A stretch of DNA of 64,000 bases from an uncultured Roseovarius sp. (GCA_947496175.1 CANMBU010000002.1:496001-560000); one strand, 5' to 3'. Numbered from the stretch's first letter, positions 43,371-52,085 are shown. Numbers and translations are program-made. The notes: generated by a model from the sequence alone, not told the origin.

Positions 43371-44003
43371 ATGCCTCGAGTCCTACTTCCTGCTGTCACC
43401 CCGAAACGTAAAGTCTGGAACAAGGGGCGGATCGTCGGCCAGAAGCGACCGCTGCTACCAAAACAGGTTTGGGCCATCCGAGCGCGACTGGAACTGGCGA
43501 ACAACCTTCGCGATCTGACGCTATTTAACGTTGCCATCGACAGCAAGCTACGTGGATGTGATCTGGTCGGGCTCTCTGTGGTCGATCTGGTCAAAGAAGA
43601 TCGCGTCCGAGAACGTGTTTCGGTCATTCAGAGCAAAACCAAGCGGCCCGTCCGGTTTGAATTGACGGAAAACACAAGGAAAACTGTCCTGGCATGGGTC
43701 AAGTCACCCGAGATGTTGGCTTGCTCGTTCATGTTTCCCAGCCGCTTCCACGATCGACCGCATATTTCAACCCGTCAATATGGCCGGTTGGTGCACGATT
43801 GGGTGTCGGAGATTGGTCTGGAACCGAGCGGATACGGAACGCATTCGCTGCGCAGAACAAAAGCTGCTGAGATCTACCGGAAAACAGGCAACCTGCGCGC
43901 GGTTCAACTCTTGCTCGGTCATACGAAGGTCGATAGCACAGTGCGCTACTTGGGAGTTGAACTCGAAGATGCGCTTAGTATCGCCGAGAGTATTGGCCTC
44001 TAG
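43371..44003 (+). CDS. Short tyrosine recombinase/integrase
   Basis: 210 residues from the ATG at 43371 with AGGAGG upstream. The catalytic domain is complete: first Arg in IDSKLRGCDLVGL, Lys in QSKTKRPVRF, HSLRR (HxxR), LLLGHTKV (third His) and the nucleophile Tyr in STVRYLGVE. The N-terminal arm is only about 40 residues, shorter than phage integrases. This compact type is widespread in alphaproteobacterial chromosomes and plasmids. It marks the left side of a stretch of small, poorly conserved genes. Confidence 0.88.
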   Translation: MPRVLLPAVTPKRKVWNKGRIVGQKRPLLPKQVWAIRARLELANNLRDLTLFNVAIDSKLRGCDLVGLSVVDLVKEDRVRERVSVIQSKTKRPVRFELTENTRKTVLAWVKSPEMLACSFMFPSRFHDRPHISTRQYGRLVHDWVSEIGLEPSGYGTHSLRRTKAAEIYRKTGNLRAVQLLLGHTKVDSTVRYLGVELEDALSIAESIGL

Positions 44004-44198
44004 ACACTAGGCGTGCGGCTGGTGCCGTCGGTCTTTGCGGACCGACCTGCCGCACGCAGCGCGATTGACGTAAAGTTACCAACGCCGCCAAACGTCCTCT
44101 TGATGTCCGAACGCATCGGTTTTTCTGGACAAACTCTGGTTCGACTAGATTGGCAATAACCCGCATTGGCCAAACACTTGGATATCTAACCCATTGAA

Positions 44199-44879
44199 TT
44201 ACAGAACTTTACGGATGGCGGCGCAAAGCTCGGGGTGCATTATCCAGCTCTCAGGCTTCTCGTCATGTTCGGAGGCATCTCGATACCCAATGAGCGCGCT
44301 TCCATCCGAGCCAATAGAAGGCCGTAAGGAACCTGTTCCCGAAGACAGATAGCTCGCAATCATACGGCCCACGCTGGCGAGCGCTCTGTTAGCCGAGGTC
44401 GTGGACTTGTAATTGCCAGCATCTGCAACCTTAGCCTCTGCCAACCCGCCCGCTTCCACCAGCGACAACGCCATCAACATGGCGCGCTGAGGACGCGTCA
44501 GGTTTACAGAATGGAGCGCTTCTACGTATTCGTCGGATGTTGGTACCTGCGTCCCTTTGCGAGGATCTGTTCTGCGATCTTCGGCCCTGCTGGCTTCGCG
44601 CGCATCGATGGCGGAATGCAATGCGATGATCGCAGCTTCTTCGGTCTCACCCGTCGCCTCGGCGATCAAGCCGCGCGCTTTCGTGGGTGGTTTGAGAAAG
44701 GCGCGAGCACCGTATGCGCCTGCGAGACGACCGGACTTGATCTGATATCTGCCATACTCGCCCACGCTGATCGACTTAGCGGCTTCTTTACTGGTCTCCT
44801 TGGCCTTCGATTTCTTCGACATACCCTTGAAGACGTCACGTCCCGCATCTGATCTGTTTGGGGCTGTGTAATCTGGCAT
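44199..44879 (-). CDS. Hypothetical protein, 226 residues
   Basis: No family recognised. The first 50 residues are basic and Lys/Ser-rich (MSKKSKAKETSKEAAKSIS), with a possible internal start at MSKKSK (44822). The rest is helical, including a NLTRPQRAMLMALSLVEAGG segment and RALASVGRMIASYLSSG, which could form a winged helix-turn-helix, but this is weak. There are no membrane segments. It sits in the accessory stretch after the integrase, on the opposite strand. Confidence 0.6.
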   Translation of the reverse strand: MPDYTAPNRSDAGRDVFKGMSKKSKAKETSKEAAKSISVGEYGRYQIKSGRLAGAYGARAFLKPPTKARGLIAEATGETEEAAIIALHSAIDAREASRAEDRRTDPRKGTQVPTSDEYVEALHSVNLTRPQRAMLMALSLVEAGGLAEAKVADAGNYKSTTSANRALASVGRMIASYLSSGTGSLRPSIGSDGSALIGYRDASEHDEKPESWIMHPELCAAIRKVL

Positions 44880-45033
44880 CGGGCTGGTCTCCTGGGATGA
44901 GCAATTCGTAGTGCCGGTTCGGCGGATGCCAATCAGGCAAAAGAACTGCTGCGTTAGGCAGCGGAAGAAGATTCAAAAAAGCAAGTGGCCGTTTGGCGAT
45001 GGGGCGCCACGAAAGAGCGCCCACTTGCAAAGA

Positions 45034-45240
45034 TCAGGCGAGCGCGATGTTGGTTGCGCTTTCACGACCGTCGCGGCCGGCCTCCACATCAAAGGTCACC
45101 TTCTGATCGTCGTTCAGGGTGGTCATCCCGGACTTCTCGAGTGCAGAGATGTGCAAGAACACATCTTTGCCACCTGTTTCAGGTGCAATGAAGCCGAAGC
45201 CTTTGGTGGTGTTGAACCATTTCACTGTGCCGTTGGCCAT
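45034..45240 (-). CDS. cspA: Cold-shock protein (CspA family)
   Basis: 68 residues, a single OB-fold cold-shock domain. MANGTVKWFNTTKGFGFIAP contains RNP1 (KGFGFI), and DVFLHISALEKSGM contains RNP2. It binds single-stranded RNA or DNA and melts structures at low temperature. AAGGAAAA precedes the ATG. The upstream region (45285-45321) can fold through CCGGCT...AGCCGG arms, in line with the structured 5' leaders of csp mRNAs. Confidence 0.95.
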   Translation of the reverse strand: MANGTVKWFNTTKGFGFIAPETGGKDVFLHISALEKSGMTTLNDDQKVTFDVEAGRDGRESATNIALA

Positions 45241-45496
45241 GTGAATTTTCCTTGATTAATCGCTGCCCGCGACATGCGGCAACCCGGCTTCTCACAACAG
45301 TGTCTAGCGCTGTGAGCCGGTAAAGGAAAACAGAGGGTCGAATGGAGTTCAGTAGCCTAACTGACTTGGTAGCTGTCCGAGAGTGTTACAAGGTGCACGC
45401 AGTGATTTGCTTGATGTTTCCTTTGCCAAAAGAGCTTTGCTCCACTATGGCTCACATGCTGCCGGATACCCTGGCAGCCAGAAAAGGAAAGCCAGA

Positions 45497-45631
45497 ATGT
45501 CGTTCAACGACTTGGCGAAGAAAGAGGCCGCCGACAAGAAGGCCTCTCAAGAAAAAGAAACGAAACCGCAGACTGCAACCAAACAACCTCCTGAAGCACA
45601 GACCGAGCCGACCGACCCAAGAACGGGTTGA
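45497..45631 (+). CDS. 44-residue hydrophilic protein
   Basis: ATG at 45497 with AAGGAAAG upstream. MSFNDLAKKEAADKKASQEK is followed by a Thr/Pro/Gln-rich tail; there is no hydrophobic core, so the protein is likely disordered. The MSFNDLAKKEA start recurs in small proteins of rhodobacters and rhizobia of unknown function, as far as can be recognised. It is a free-standing gene. Confidence 0.6.
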   Translation: MSFNDLAKKEAADKKASQEKETKPQTATKQPPEAQTEPTDPRTG

Positions 45632-45678
45632 GAGGCTGAGTATCTAGGCTTTTCTTATCCAGCGTAAGAGGGTCGGCG

Positions 45679-45915
45679 TTACGAGCGTTGCGACAGGTTG
45701 CCGCCAATGATGATCTCGTTGATCAGTTTGGCGGCTGCCCCATGCAATTTGCGTTCGTCCTCCGGGTCTTGAGCATTCTCGTGGGTCGCTGCCGCATCCC
45801 GAAGAATCCCCACGATCTCGCGTTCCGGCAGTAGATTGCGATCTTGCAGGGCAAGTAGGAGCGCCTCGCAAATCGAAAAGGCGGCCATGCCTGCGGCGTC
45901 TCGTTGGTCTGACAT
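45679..45915 (-). CDS. Hypothetical protein, 78 residues
   Basis: MSDQRDAAGMAAFSICEALL, then LLPEREIVGILRDAAATHEN and a helical end HGAAAKLINEIIIGGN. The pattern AFSICEALLLALxxRxLLxExEIxGxLRDA occurs in small alphaproteobacterial proteins without assigned function. There are no signal or membrane segments. It lies divergent from the Crp/Fnr gene, which may control it. Confidence 0.62.
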   Translation of the reverse strand: MSDQRDAAGMAAFSICEALLLALQDRNLLPEREIVGILRDAAATHENAQDPEDERKLHGAAAKLINEIIIGGNLSQRS

Positions 45916-46062
45916 CGGGGCATTCCTCTTTCGTTCGTTGTATTGCGACCGGGTTGGGTCTTGATCGCCCTAAACTCACAAAGAGTTTGGTATCCCGTAC
46001 TGATCGAAAGCAGTCTCGGCGCCGAATTCTTCCATGAGTACGCGCCGGTTCGGGAGGGACCG

Positions 46063-46797
46063 ATGATGAACATCAAAGCCAGTCCACTCACCCAAAAGCT
46101 CTCCGCGTTTGTTGCACTGTCGGAGACTGAACTGGCCGTTCTTGAGCGTTTGCACCAACGGAGGAAATCTTTCTCTGCTGGGCGTGACTTGGTTCACCAG
46201 GGCCAATCCGAACAGGCAGCATACATCCTGGCGGCGGGCTGGGTCGTTTCCTACAAGATCCAGCCTGACGGGTCGCGGCAGATCGTTGATTTCCAGATAC
46301 CGGGGGATTTTCTGGGGCTGCGCAGCGTGCTTTTGCACACGTCCGATCATGGGATCGAACCCATCGTCGATATCGAGGCTGCGGAAGTTCTGGTCAGCGA
46401 TCTTCTGCAAGCCTTCACAGAGACACCACGGCTGGCAACGGCCATTCTCTGGGCGGTGTCGCGCGACGAAGCAATGGTGGTTGAGCATCTGGTTGGGCTG
46501 GGCCGGCGCGATGCGGATGCACGCATGGCGCATTTCCTGTTGGAGCTTGGCGTAAGACTGTCGCTTGTCGGTATGGGAAGCAGGAAAGGTTACGCCTGCC
46601 CGCTCACGCAATACCATCTCGCTGATGCGTTGGGGTTAAGTGCCATCCACGTCAACCGCGTCCTTCGGAAACTCCGCGAAGGCGGGCTCGTCACGTTTCA
46701 GGGCGGACTGGTCACCTTCGAGGACTATGAGGGGCTGGTTGCATTGGCGGATTTCGATCCGGCCTATCTCGATCAGTCGCGGCCTCTGTTGCCGTGA
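46063..46797 (+). CDS. Crp/Fnr-family transcriptional regulator
   Basis: 244 residues from the ATG at 46063 with GGGAGGG upstream. Residues about 10-125 form a cyclic-nucleotide-binding-like barrel (FSAGRDLVHQGQSEQAAYIL, DFQIPGDFLGLRSVLL). The C-terminus (about 150-230) has the Crp-type winged helix-turn-helix: CPLTQYHLADALGLSAIHVNRVLRKLREGG. There is no N-terminal Fnr cysteine cluster, so oxygen sensing through an iron-sulfur cluster is unlikely. The ligand is unknown. Probable targets are the neighbouring small stress-like genes. Confidence 0.88.
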   Translation: MMNIKASPLTQKLSAFVALSETELAVLERLHQRRKSFSAGRDLVHQGQSEQAAYILAAGWVVSYKIQPDGSRQIVDFQIPGDFLGLRSVLLHTSDHGIEPIVDIEAAEVLVSDLLQAFTETPRLATAILWAVSRDEAMVVEHLVGLGRRDADARMAHFLLELGVRLSLVGMGSRKGYACPLTQYHLADALGLSAIHVNRVLRKLREGGLVTFQGGLVTFEDYEGLVALADFDPAYLDQSRPLLP

Positions 46798-46822
46798 AAA
46801 AGCCGCCCTAGGTTTGGGCGGC
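46797..46822 (-). terminator. Intrinsic terminator of the 66-residue gene
   Basis: GCCGCCC (46802-46808) and GGGCGGC (46816-46822) pair perfectly. Read leftward, the hairpin is followed by TTTTT (46801-46797), so it terminates the minus-strand gene at 46852 and abuts the Crp/Fnr stop codon. Confidence 0.75.
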
Positions 46823-46851
46823 CCTGACGTCTTTTCACAGGCATACCGACA

Positions 46852-47052
46852 TTACATCAGTGCGCGGCTCGCTTGCTTGAGCTCGTTGTGCGCCTCTTCG
46901 TCGTTTTCAGCTTCATGAGCCTTTTCAGCGGCCTGATAGTGCTTCAGCGCTGCGGCCTTCTTGGGGCCTTCGGGTGCCTTGTCCCAGGCAGCCTTGACCG
47001 AGGCCATGTGTTTCACGGTCTGGTTTTCCTGGGTTTGGTTTTCTTCACTCAT
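46852..47052 (-). CDS. 66-residue helical protein
   Basis: ATG at 47052 with GGAAAGGG upstream; the longer frame upstream has no ribosome site. MSEENQTQENQTVKHMASVK is followed by AWDKAPEGPKKAAALKHYQAAEKAHEAENDEEAHNELKQASRAL, an amphipathic helix pair. It is strongly charged, without cysteine or membrane segments. Function unknown. Its own terminator supports expression as a single gene. Confidence 0.65.
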   Translation of the reverse strand: MSEENQTQENQTVKHMASVKAAWDKAPEGPKKAAALKHYQAAEKAHEAENDEEAHNELKQASRALM

Positions 47053-47222
47053 GGAATTGCCCTTTCCTGGACGGTCCGAGGAAAAGAGGCGCAAGGAACA
47101 TACAGTACGAGGGAATGCACTACATGTTTCCCGCGCCTCTGAGATACTCGGGAAATGCCACCATAACTTGCGGTGGACAGGTTCATCTTTCCGGATTCTC
47201 TGCGTCGCCGCACTGACATGGG

Positions 47223-47639
47223 TTAGCCCGTTTGAGCCAGATAGAAGAACCATGTTAGAACCACGACTCCTATGAAGGCCATCATTGTCCAAGACATCGA
47301 AAGCTTTGGAAAACTGATGGTGCCTGTTTCGAGTGATTTCGTATCACGAAGCGGTGCGCGCTTCGGCAACAATGACAGCAGCTTTGCTGCTCTGCTCTCG
47401 CTAGCCAGCGCCAGCGCCGGAATGTCGATTATCGCTTCAAAATGCGTCGTCAGTCGGACTTGCGCGTCATCCGGGCACAATTGTGAGAGCTCACGCGCCT
47501 CGGTCCATGGTTCCAGGTCAAGGCGCGCGAGCGCTGACAAGACCGTAACGGACGCACCGGTTCTGTCCTCGCCCACTTCCGCAAAAAGAAAGGCATCGTA
47601 GTCACTGCCATCCGGGTGAAGTACGTCTGAGGCGGACAC
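47223..47639 (-). CDS. Hypothetical tail-anchored protein, 138 residues
   Basis: Starts MSASDVLHPDGSDYDAFLFA and ends with one hydrophobic helix (about residues 118-135, MMAFIGVVVLTWFFYLA), so it is probably anchored by its C-terminus with the bulk in the cytoplasm. ARLDLEPWTEARELSQLCPDDA is a distinctive central motif. No family is assigned by eye; similar proteins with this topology occur in rhodobacters. It lies beside several other small genes of unknown role. Confidence 0.6.
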   Translation of the reverse strand: MSASDVLHPDGSDYDAFLFAEVGEDRTGASVTVLSALARLDLEPWTEARELSQLCPDDAQVRLTTHFEAIIDIPALALASESRAAKLLSLLPKRAPLRDTKSLETGTISFPKLSMSWTMMAFIGVVVLTWFFYLAQTG

Positions 47640-47835
47640 TGGTTTCCTTTCGGCGTGAGACTGATGCTAAGACTTGCACGGAGGTGTCTGAAACCGCGGA
47701 ACGGCTTTACCTACCACCCTGACAGCAAAGAACCCGGCGGGGGCTAACCTCGATCAGCATCGCCCCGCGTGGGCTCGGATAATGTGCACTTAGCAGCCTT
47801 GCCTTGGCGAGTTATTCTTTTTGACGTTTGCCACG

Positions 47836-48195
47836 ATGGCGACGGCGGAAAGTCCAACATCTTTTCAATGGAGACCCGGGTTGTTCACGCGTTCGACCAG
47901 ATCAACGGTGACGTTTTCAAACGACTTCACGATCGGCTACAGCCAGCTAGAGCTTCCGCCCGGCACATATGAAATCCTTGTCGAAGAAGAGCTTATACAA
48001 GGCCTCAGCTTCGAGGCTTACCGGCGCACCGCGACATACCTGATGATCCGGGGGCGCGGGAGCCATGCGGGACAAACGACGATGCAAATGACCACAAAGG
48101 AGGAGCTCGAACATGCCATCGCATGTGATCGGGCCCTCTCCGAAACCACCAATGACAGCGAAGCGGCGCTTTCCCCGCTGGAGGACACGAAATGA
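47836..48195 (+). CDS. Hypothetical protein, 119 residues
   Basis: A probable start is ATG 47836 (MATAESPTSFQWRPG), although no good ribosome site is visible and the N-terminus is uncertain. ELPPGTYEILVEEELIQGLSFEAYRRTATYLMI is the most structured part, resembling small proteins with a beta-rich fold found in clusters in rhizobia and rhodobacters. The stop overlaps the next start (ATGA), so the two are coupled. A similar LPAGEYDIETE motif appears in the gene at 52143, hinting at a shared domain. Confidence 0.6.
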   Translation: MATAESPTSFQWRPGLFTRSTRSTVTFSNDFTIGYSQLELPPGTYEILVEEELIQGLSFEAYRRTATYLMIRGRGSHAGQTTMQMTTKEELEHAIACDRALSETTNDSEAALSPLEDTK

Positions 48196-48545
48196 CCACA
48201 CCCGAATGGCTGAAACCCGGCATCTACGGCGCGCTCCTTGGCGCGGCGTTTGTCGGCATCGTTGGATTCTCGTGGGGAGGATGGGTGACCGGAAGCAGCG
48301 CCGAGAAGATGGCGAGTGAGATGGCGGAGGACAGCGTTATCGCAGCGCTCGTGCCCTTCTGCCTCGACATGTCCCGCACCGACAATGAACGCATTGCAAA
48401 GCTGGTTACGATCCGCGAGGCGTCGTCATTCAAGCGGCGCGACGCTGTGATGGAAACCGGTTGGGCAACGATGCCCGGATCAGATGGCCCGAACCGCGAT
48501 CTGGCGCAGGCTTGCATCGAAGGTCTCGACCTTGATGCATCGTAA
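48192..48545 (+). CDS. Membrane-anchored hypothetical protein, 117 residues
   Basis: One transmembrane helix near the N-terminus (about residues 10-33, IYGALLGAAFVGIVGFSWGG), then a soluble domain with AEDSVIAALVPFCLDMS and RDLAQACIEGLD, which carry two cysteines that could form a disulfide outside the membrane. It overlaps both neighbours, being the middle of a three-gene translationally coupled operon. No family name is known to me for it; the pattern (GxVTGxSAxxMA...ALxPxC) recurs in rhizobia and rhodobacters. Confidence 0.65.
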   Translation: MTTPEWLKPGIYGALLGAAFVGIVGFSWGGWVTGSSAEKMASEMAEDSVIAALVPFCLDMSRTDNERIAKLVTIREASSFKRRDAVMETGWATMPGSDGPNRDLAQACIEGLDLDAS

Positions 48546-49368
48546 TGACCTCAAACTGTCGCCTGTTTCGTCCAAGAGCACCTTAGGCGTGCTCGCCACG
48601 GTGTTTTTCACGGAATGCCTTGCGGTCGCCTTTGTCGCGTTCATCGCGATCGGATCGCCGTCTTTCGCCCAATCTCAATCGGCCCCGATGCCCGCGAATG
48701 CGTGGCCCAAAAGCTATGGCGAGGGATGGGAGTGTGATCGTGGATACCGGCGTGACGGTGATACCTGCCTAACCATCATCGTCCCGCAGAACGCCTATGC
48801 CACCAACCGGACCTATGGCAAGGGCTGGGAGTGTCTGCACGGGTTTCAGGAGGTCGATAACGCGGCTTGTCTTAAGGTCGTCGTTCCCGAAGGCGGATAT
48901 CTCGACCCGTCGGGACAAAGATGGAGCTGCCTTCGTGGCTACATGAAAGTTGATGATCTTTGCCTTAAGATCGATTTGCCCCCAAACGCCTATCTGTCTG
49001 ACCGCGGCTATGGGGCGGCGTGGCTGTGTGACCGTGGCTATGAGGTCGAAGGCGACACATGCGTCGCAATCGCGGTCCCGCAGAACGCCTTTCTGAATGT
49101 CTCCGAATACGGGCAGCCATGGACCTGTGAGCGAGGCTATTTTGAACGCGATGACACCTGTGAGGCTGTCGTCGTCCCGGAGAACGCATATTTCGACGAT
49201 GCGAGCTATGGCCAGGGCTGGAAGTGTAATCGCGGCTTTGCAGAGTCCGACGACGGCTGCACAGAGATCGAACTCCCTGACAATGCGCATCTCAACCGAT
49301 CGGGAAACGGGTGGGAGTGCCACAGGAATTTCCAGCGCTCGCAAGAGCGTTGCGTCCTGAACGACTAG
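48535..49368 (+). CDS. Secreted protein of seven Trp-x-Cys repeats
   Basis: 277 residues from ATG 48535, overlapping the previous stop. A long hydrophobic segment (about residues 20-45, ending PSFAQSQ) exports it. The mature part is seven tandem units of about 31-34 residues with consensus YGxGWxCxRGYxxxxDxCxxIxVPxNAYxxxx: SYGEGWECDRGY, TYGKGWECLHGF, GQRWSCLRGY, GYGAAWLCDRGY, EYGQPWTCERGY, SYGQGWKCNRGF, GNGWECHRNF. Each unit has exactly two cysteines about 9-10 residues apart, probably one disulfide per unit. It could be a binding or adhesion scaffold; no characterised family is recognised. Confidence 0.7.
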   Translation: MHRNDLKLSPVSSKSTLGVLATVFFTECLAVAFVAFIAIGSPSFAQSQSAPMPANAWPKSYGEGWECDRGYRRDGDTCLTIIVPQNAYATNRTYGKGWECLHGFQEVDNAACLKVVVPEGGYLDPSGQRWSCLRGYMKVDDLCLKIDLPPNAYLSDRGYGAAWLCDRGYEVEGDTCVAIAVPQNAFLNVSEYGQPWTCERGYFERDDTCEAVVVPENAYFDDASYGQGWKCNRGFAESDDGCTEIELPDNAHLNRSGNGWECHRNFQRSQERCVLND

Positions 49369-49457
49369 CGCTCGCAATCAAAATTGAAACACGGCTCACA
49401 CGCCCGAATGCTTCATGTGATCGGATCCGGGAAAACCCGCTTGGGAAAGGAATAATC

Positions 49458-50657
49458 ATGGAAACGGACAATGTAGAAAACTCGATGACGAGGCTGACAA
49501 CGATGGGGCCGCAAGCTCCACCTGATGTATCCGCATACCGCCAGTCTTACGGCAAAAAAGCCATAACAAACGGTGTGCCCACAGCGATTGTCTATTGCGA
49601 GGGGAACTTCGGGCAGGTCGACGGCAAGACCGCGAATGGGCTTGTCCGTCACAGCCAGGCCTACCGTATTCTATCGGTCATCGACAGCCGGCTTGAAGGG
49701 CGCGACAGCGGGCAGGTGCTGGACAAAGTGAGCAACGGCATTCCCATCCTTGAAGACCTCGAGGCTGCGGTTACACGTGAAGCTTATACCCCCGACACGC
49801 TGATTTTTGGCATGGCCCCCTCTACGGGAAAGATGTCACCCGCAGATCGCGAGGTCGTGCTGGATGCCATCGCACTCGGCATGAACATCGTCAGTGGTCT
49901 GCACGAATACCTCGGCGATGACCCCGAGATCTCGAGCGCCGCAGATGCGGCCAACGTGACGATCCGCGATATCCGCAAACCCAGGCCAAGCAAGGACATG
50001 CGCCTGTTTGACGGAAGCGTGTCGGAGGTGAAGGCAATCCGCATTGCCGTACTCGGAACGGATTGTGCAATTGGCAAGCGGACGACGGCGACCATTCTGG
50101 CCAGGGAATTGAACACGCGTGGTATCAAGACCGTCCTTGTCGGTACCGGCCAAACGGGGCTTATGCAGGGCGCAAAATACGGCATCGCCATGGACGCCGT
50201 GCCACCGCAATTCTGCTGCGGGGAACTGGAACGCGTGATGGTCGCGGCTTCTGATGGCGACGATCCGGACGTCATCCTGATCGAAGGACAAGGCGCGCTC
50301 AGCCATCCGGCCTTTTGCACTTCGGCATTCATTCTGCGCGGCAGCCAGCCGCACGGTGTTATTCTCCAACATGCGCCCAAACGCGCCCATCGCTGCGACT
50401 TTCCCGCCATGCCGATGCCCAGGCCGAAAAGCGAAATCGCCCTCATCGAAGCTTTCGCTGACACACGGGTGATTGGTGTCACACTCAATCACGAAGCGAT
50501 GACGGGCACCGAGGTCGATCGTGCGATTGACAGTCTTTCAAGGGATCTTGGCGTTCCGGTGACGGACGCGCTGACCCGGCCGGAAGTGCACCTGAGCGAC
50601 ATGGTCTTGGCCGCCTTTCCGCAGTTACGGCCCGTGCCTCTCGCGGCCGCGGAATGA
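49458..50657 (+). CDS. DUF1611-family P-loop protein (DgcN-like)
   Basis: 399 residues from ATG 49458 (AAAGGAAT upstream). The N-terminal 140 residues bind a Rossmann-like fold (YCEGNFGQVDGKTANGLV, DTLIFGMAPSTGKM). The C-terminal DUF1611 domain has a P-loop variant GTDCAIGKRTTATILAREL and IEGQGALSHPAFCTSAFIL. One characterised relative, DgcN, acetylates D-glutamate in marine bacteria, so D-amino acid metabolism is a reasonable expectation. It overlaps the PLP racemase gene (ATGA), which supports that view. Confidence 0.82.
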   Translation: METDNVENSMTRLTTMGPQAPPDVSAYRQSYGKKAITNGVPTAIVYCEGNFGQVDGKTANGLVRHSQAYRILSVIDSRLEGRDSGQVLDKVSNGIPILEDLEAAVTREAYTPDTLIFGMAPSTGKMSPADREVVLDAIALGMNIVSGLHEYLGDDPEISSAADAANVTIRDIRKPRPSKDMRLFDGSVSEVKAIRIAVLGTDCAIGKRTTATILARELNTRGIKTVLVGTGQTGLMQGAKYGIAMDAVPPQFCCGELERVMVAASDGDDPDVILIEGQGALSHPAFCTSAFILRGSQPHGVILQHAPKRAHRCDFPAMPMPRPKSEIALIEAFADTRVIGVTLNHEAMTGTEVDRAIDSLSRDLGVPVTDALTRPEVHLSDMVLAAFPQLRPVPLAAAE

Positions 50658-51775
50658 CCGCGCTGCGAGTGGAAATTGATCTGGGCAAGATCCAGGCAAA
50701 CGCGCGATATCTCGTCCGACGTCTTGGCGCTCGTCGAATCTCGGTCACCGGTGTGACCAAGGCAGTGTGTGGGCATCCTGACGTAGCCGCGGCGATGTTG
50801 GAAGGTGGCGTTACCAGTCTTGCAGACGCACGCATCGCAAACATCTTTCGGATGCGAACTGCGGGGATAACTTGCCCAATTTCGATGATCCGCGCGCCGT
50901 TGCTGAGCGAGATGGAAGATACCATCCAGTATTGTGACGCGAGCTATAACACAGAGATGGCCATGATCCTGAAGCTTGGTGCAGCTGCAAAGAAACTCGG
51001 TACCTCGCACGATGTTATCCTAATGGTTGAAATGGGAGATATACGCGAAGGCATTTTGCCGGAGAACCTCACCGATTGCGCCGCTCGGGTCATCGCAACG
51101 CCCGGCGTTGCTCTCAAAGGCATCGCTGCAAATTTCGCCTGTTTGGGAAACGTGGCACCGACGGCCTGTGACATGGCCATGCTCTCGCGACTGGCCGACC
51201 AAATCGAAGGCGCTTGCGGACCTTTTGTCGAGCTTGTTTCAGGAGGTGGATCAGCCAATTTGCAATGGGCGCTTGGCGAAGACTCATCCGGGCGAGTCAA
51301 CAACCTCCGCCTCGGCGAGGCGATCCTGTTGGGCGCCGACCCCGCAACAGGGCATCCGATCTCTGGCCTTCATACTGATGCCTTTGCCCTTTTTGCCGAG
51401 GTGATCGAAACAAGGGACAAACCAAGCGCAATACCACCTGCATCAATTGCTCCGGAGCTTGGGATACTCAGATTGGTTCGGAATGATGACCTCCGGACCC
51501 GAACGATCCTTGCTGTCGGGCAGCAGGACACCGACACAAGCGGCCTTACGTTTCCCTCGGGAATCATGTTCATCGGCGCAACCAGCGACCACACCGTTGT
51601 CGACACAGCCAAATCCGCCGTGCACGTTGGCTCCGAGATGAAAATGGGGATGAATTACAGTGCCCTTATGCGGGCGATGAGCGCCCCAGATGTCGCAAAG
51701 ACCATTCATGGCAAGCAAAAGATGAACGGAAGTTCCAAGGGCGGCGATACCCGCTCCTTCCTAACGCTGGTATGA
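50654..51775 (+). CDS. PLP-dependent alanine/ornithine racemase-like protein
   Basis: 373 residues. The alanine racemase N-terminal barrel is visible: LRVEIDLGKIQANARYLVRR, with the PLP lysine in ISVTGVTKAVCGHPDVA (about residue 37), MVEMGDIREGI, and ELVSGGGSANL for the phosphate of PLP. It is closer to Orr-type ornithine racemases than to Alr, having MIRAPLLSEMEDTI. It is coupled to the DUF1611 gene; the pair may interconvert D- and L-amino acids. The substrate is not predictable from sequence alone. Confidence 0.82.
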   Translation: MTALRVEIDLGKIQANARYLVRRLGARRISVTGVTKAVCGHPDVAAAMLEGGVTSLADARIANIFRMRTAGITCPISMIRAPLLSEMEDTIQYCDASYNTEMAMILKLGAAAKKLGTSHDVILMVEMGDIREGILPENLTDCAARVIATPGVALKGIAANFACLGNVAPTACDMAMLSRLADQIEGACGPFVELVSGGGSANLQWALGEDSSGRVNNLRLGEAILLGADPATGHPISGLHTDAFALFAEVIETRDKPSAIPPASIAPELGILRLVRNDDLRTRTILAVGQQDTDTSGLTFPSGIMFIGATSDHTVVDTAKSAVHVGSEMKMGMNYSALMRAMSAPDVAKTIHGKQKMNGSSKGGDTRSFLTLV

Positions 51776-51938
51776 CCCCCAGATGATCACCCGCGGGAAC
51801 TACGAAAGTCATATGCCGCGGACTTAATCGACACTGCGCCATGGTAATGGGGCTGGCCAATACACATATACATAAAGACCGCATTCGAGAATCCGAGCCT
51901 GATCGAGGCCCGAAAATTCCAGCGGAAAACCCAACAGG

Positions 51939-52085
51939 ATGAAAAGCAGGTCTTTCAAAGACCTGATTAACAGAGCTGCTGCCATACTGAAGCCCGAACC
52001 TGCGGAGCCACCGAAAAAGCGACCGCAAATCAAGGTGCCGGACACCACTTCGAAACTGGGTTCTCCGGGCCCGAAGAAAACCTGA
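51939..52085 (+). CDS. Possible 48-residue protein
   Basis: ATG 51939 follows AACAGG. MKSRSFKDLINRAAAILKPE continues into a Pro/Lys-rich tail (PPKKRPQIKVPDTTSKLG). The composition looks coding and basic, but there is no family support. The remainder of 51776-52142 shows nothing recognisable. Confidence 0.35.
   Translation: MKSRSFKDLINRAAAILKPEPAEPPKKRPQIKVPDTTSKLGSPGPKKT

Noticed and set aside
48535..49368. Repeats of the Cys-rich gene as a possible DNA-level tandem repeat or CRISPR-like array
   Set aside because: The periodicity is in the protein; the DNA units have diverged and keep the reading frame.
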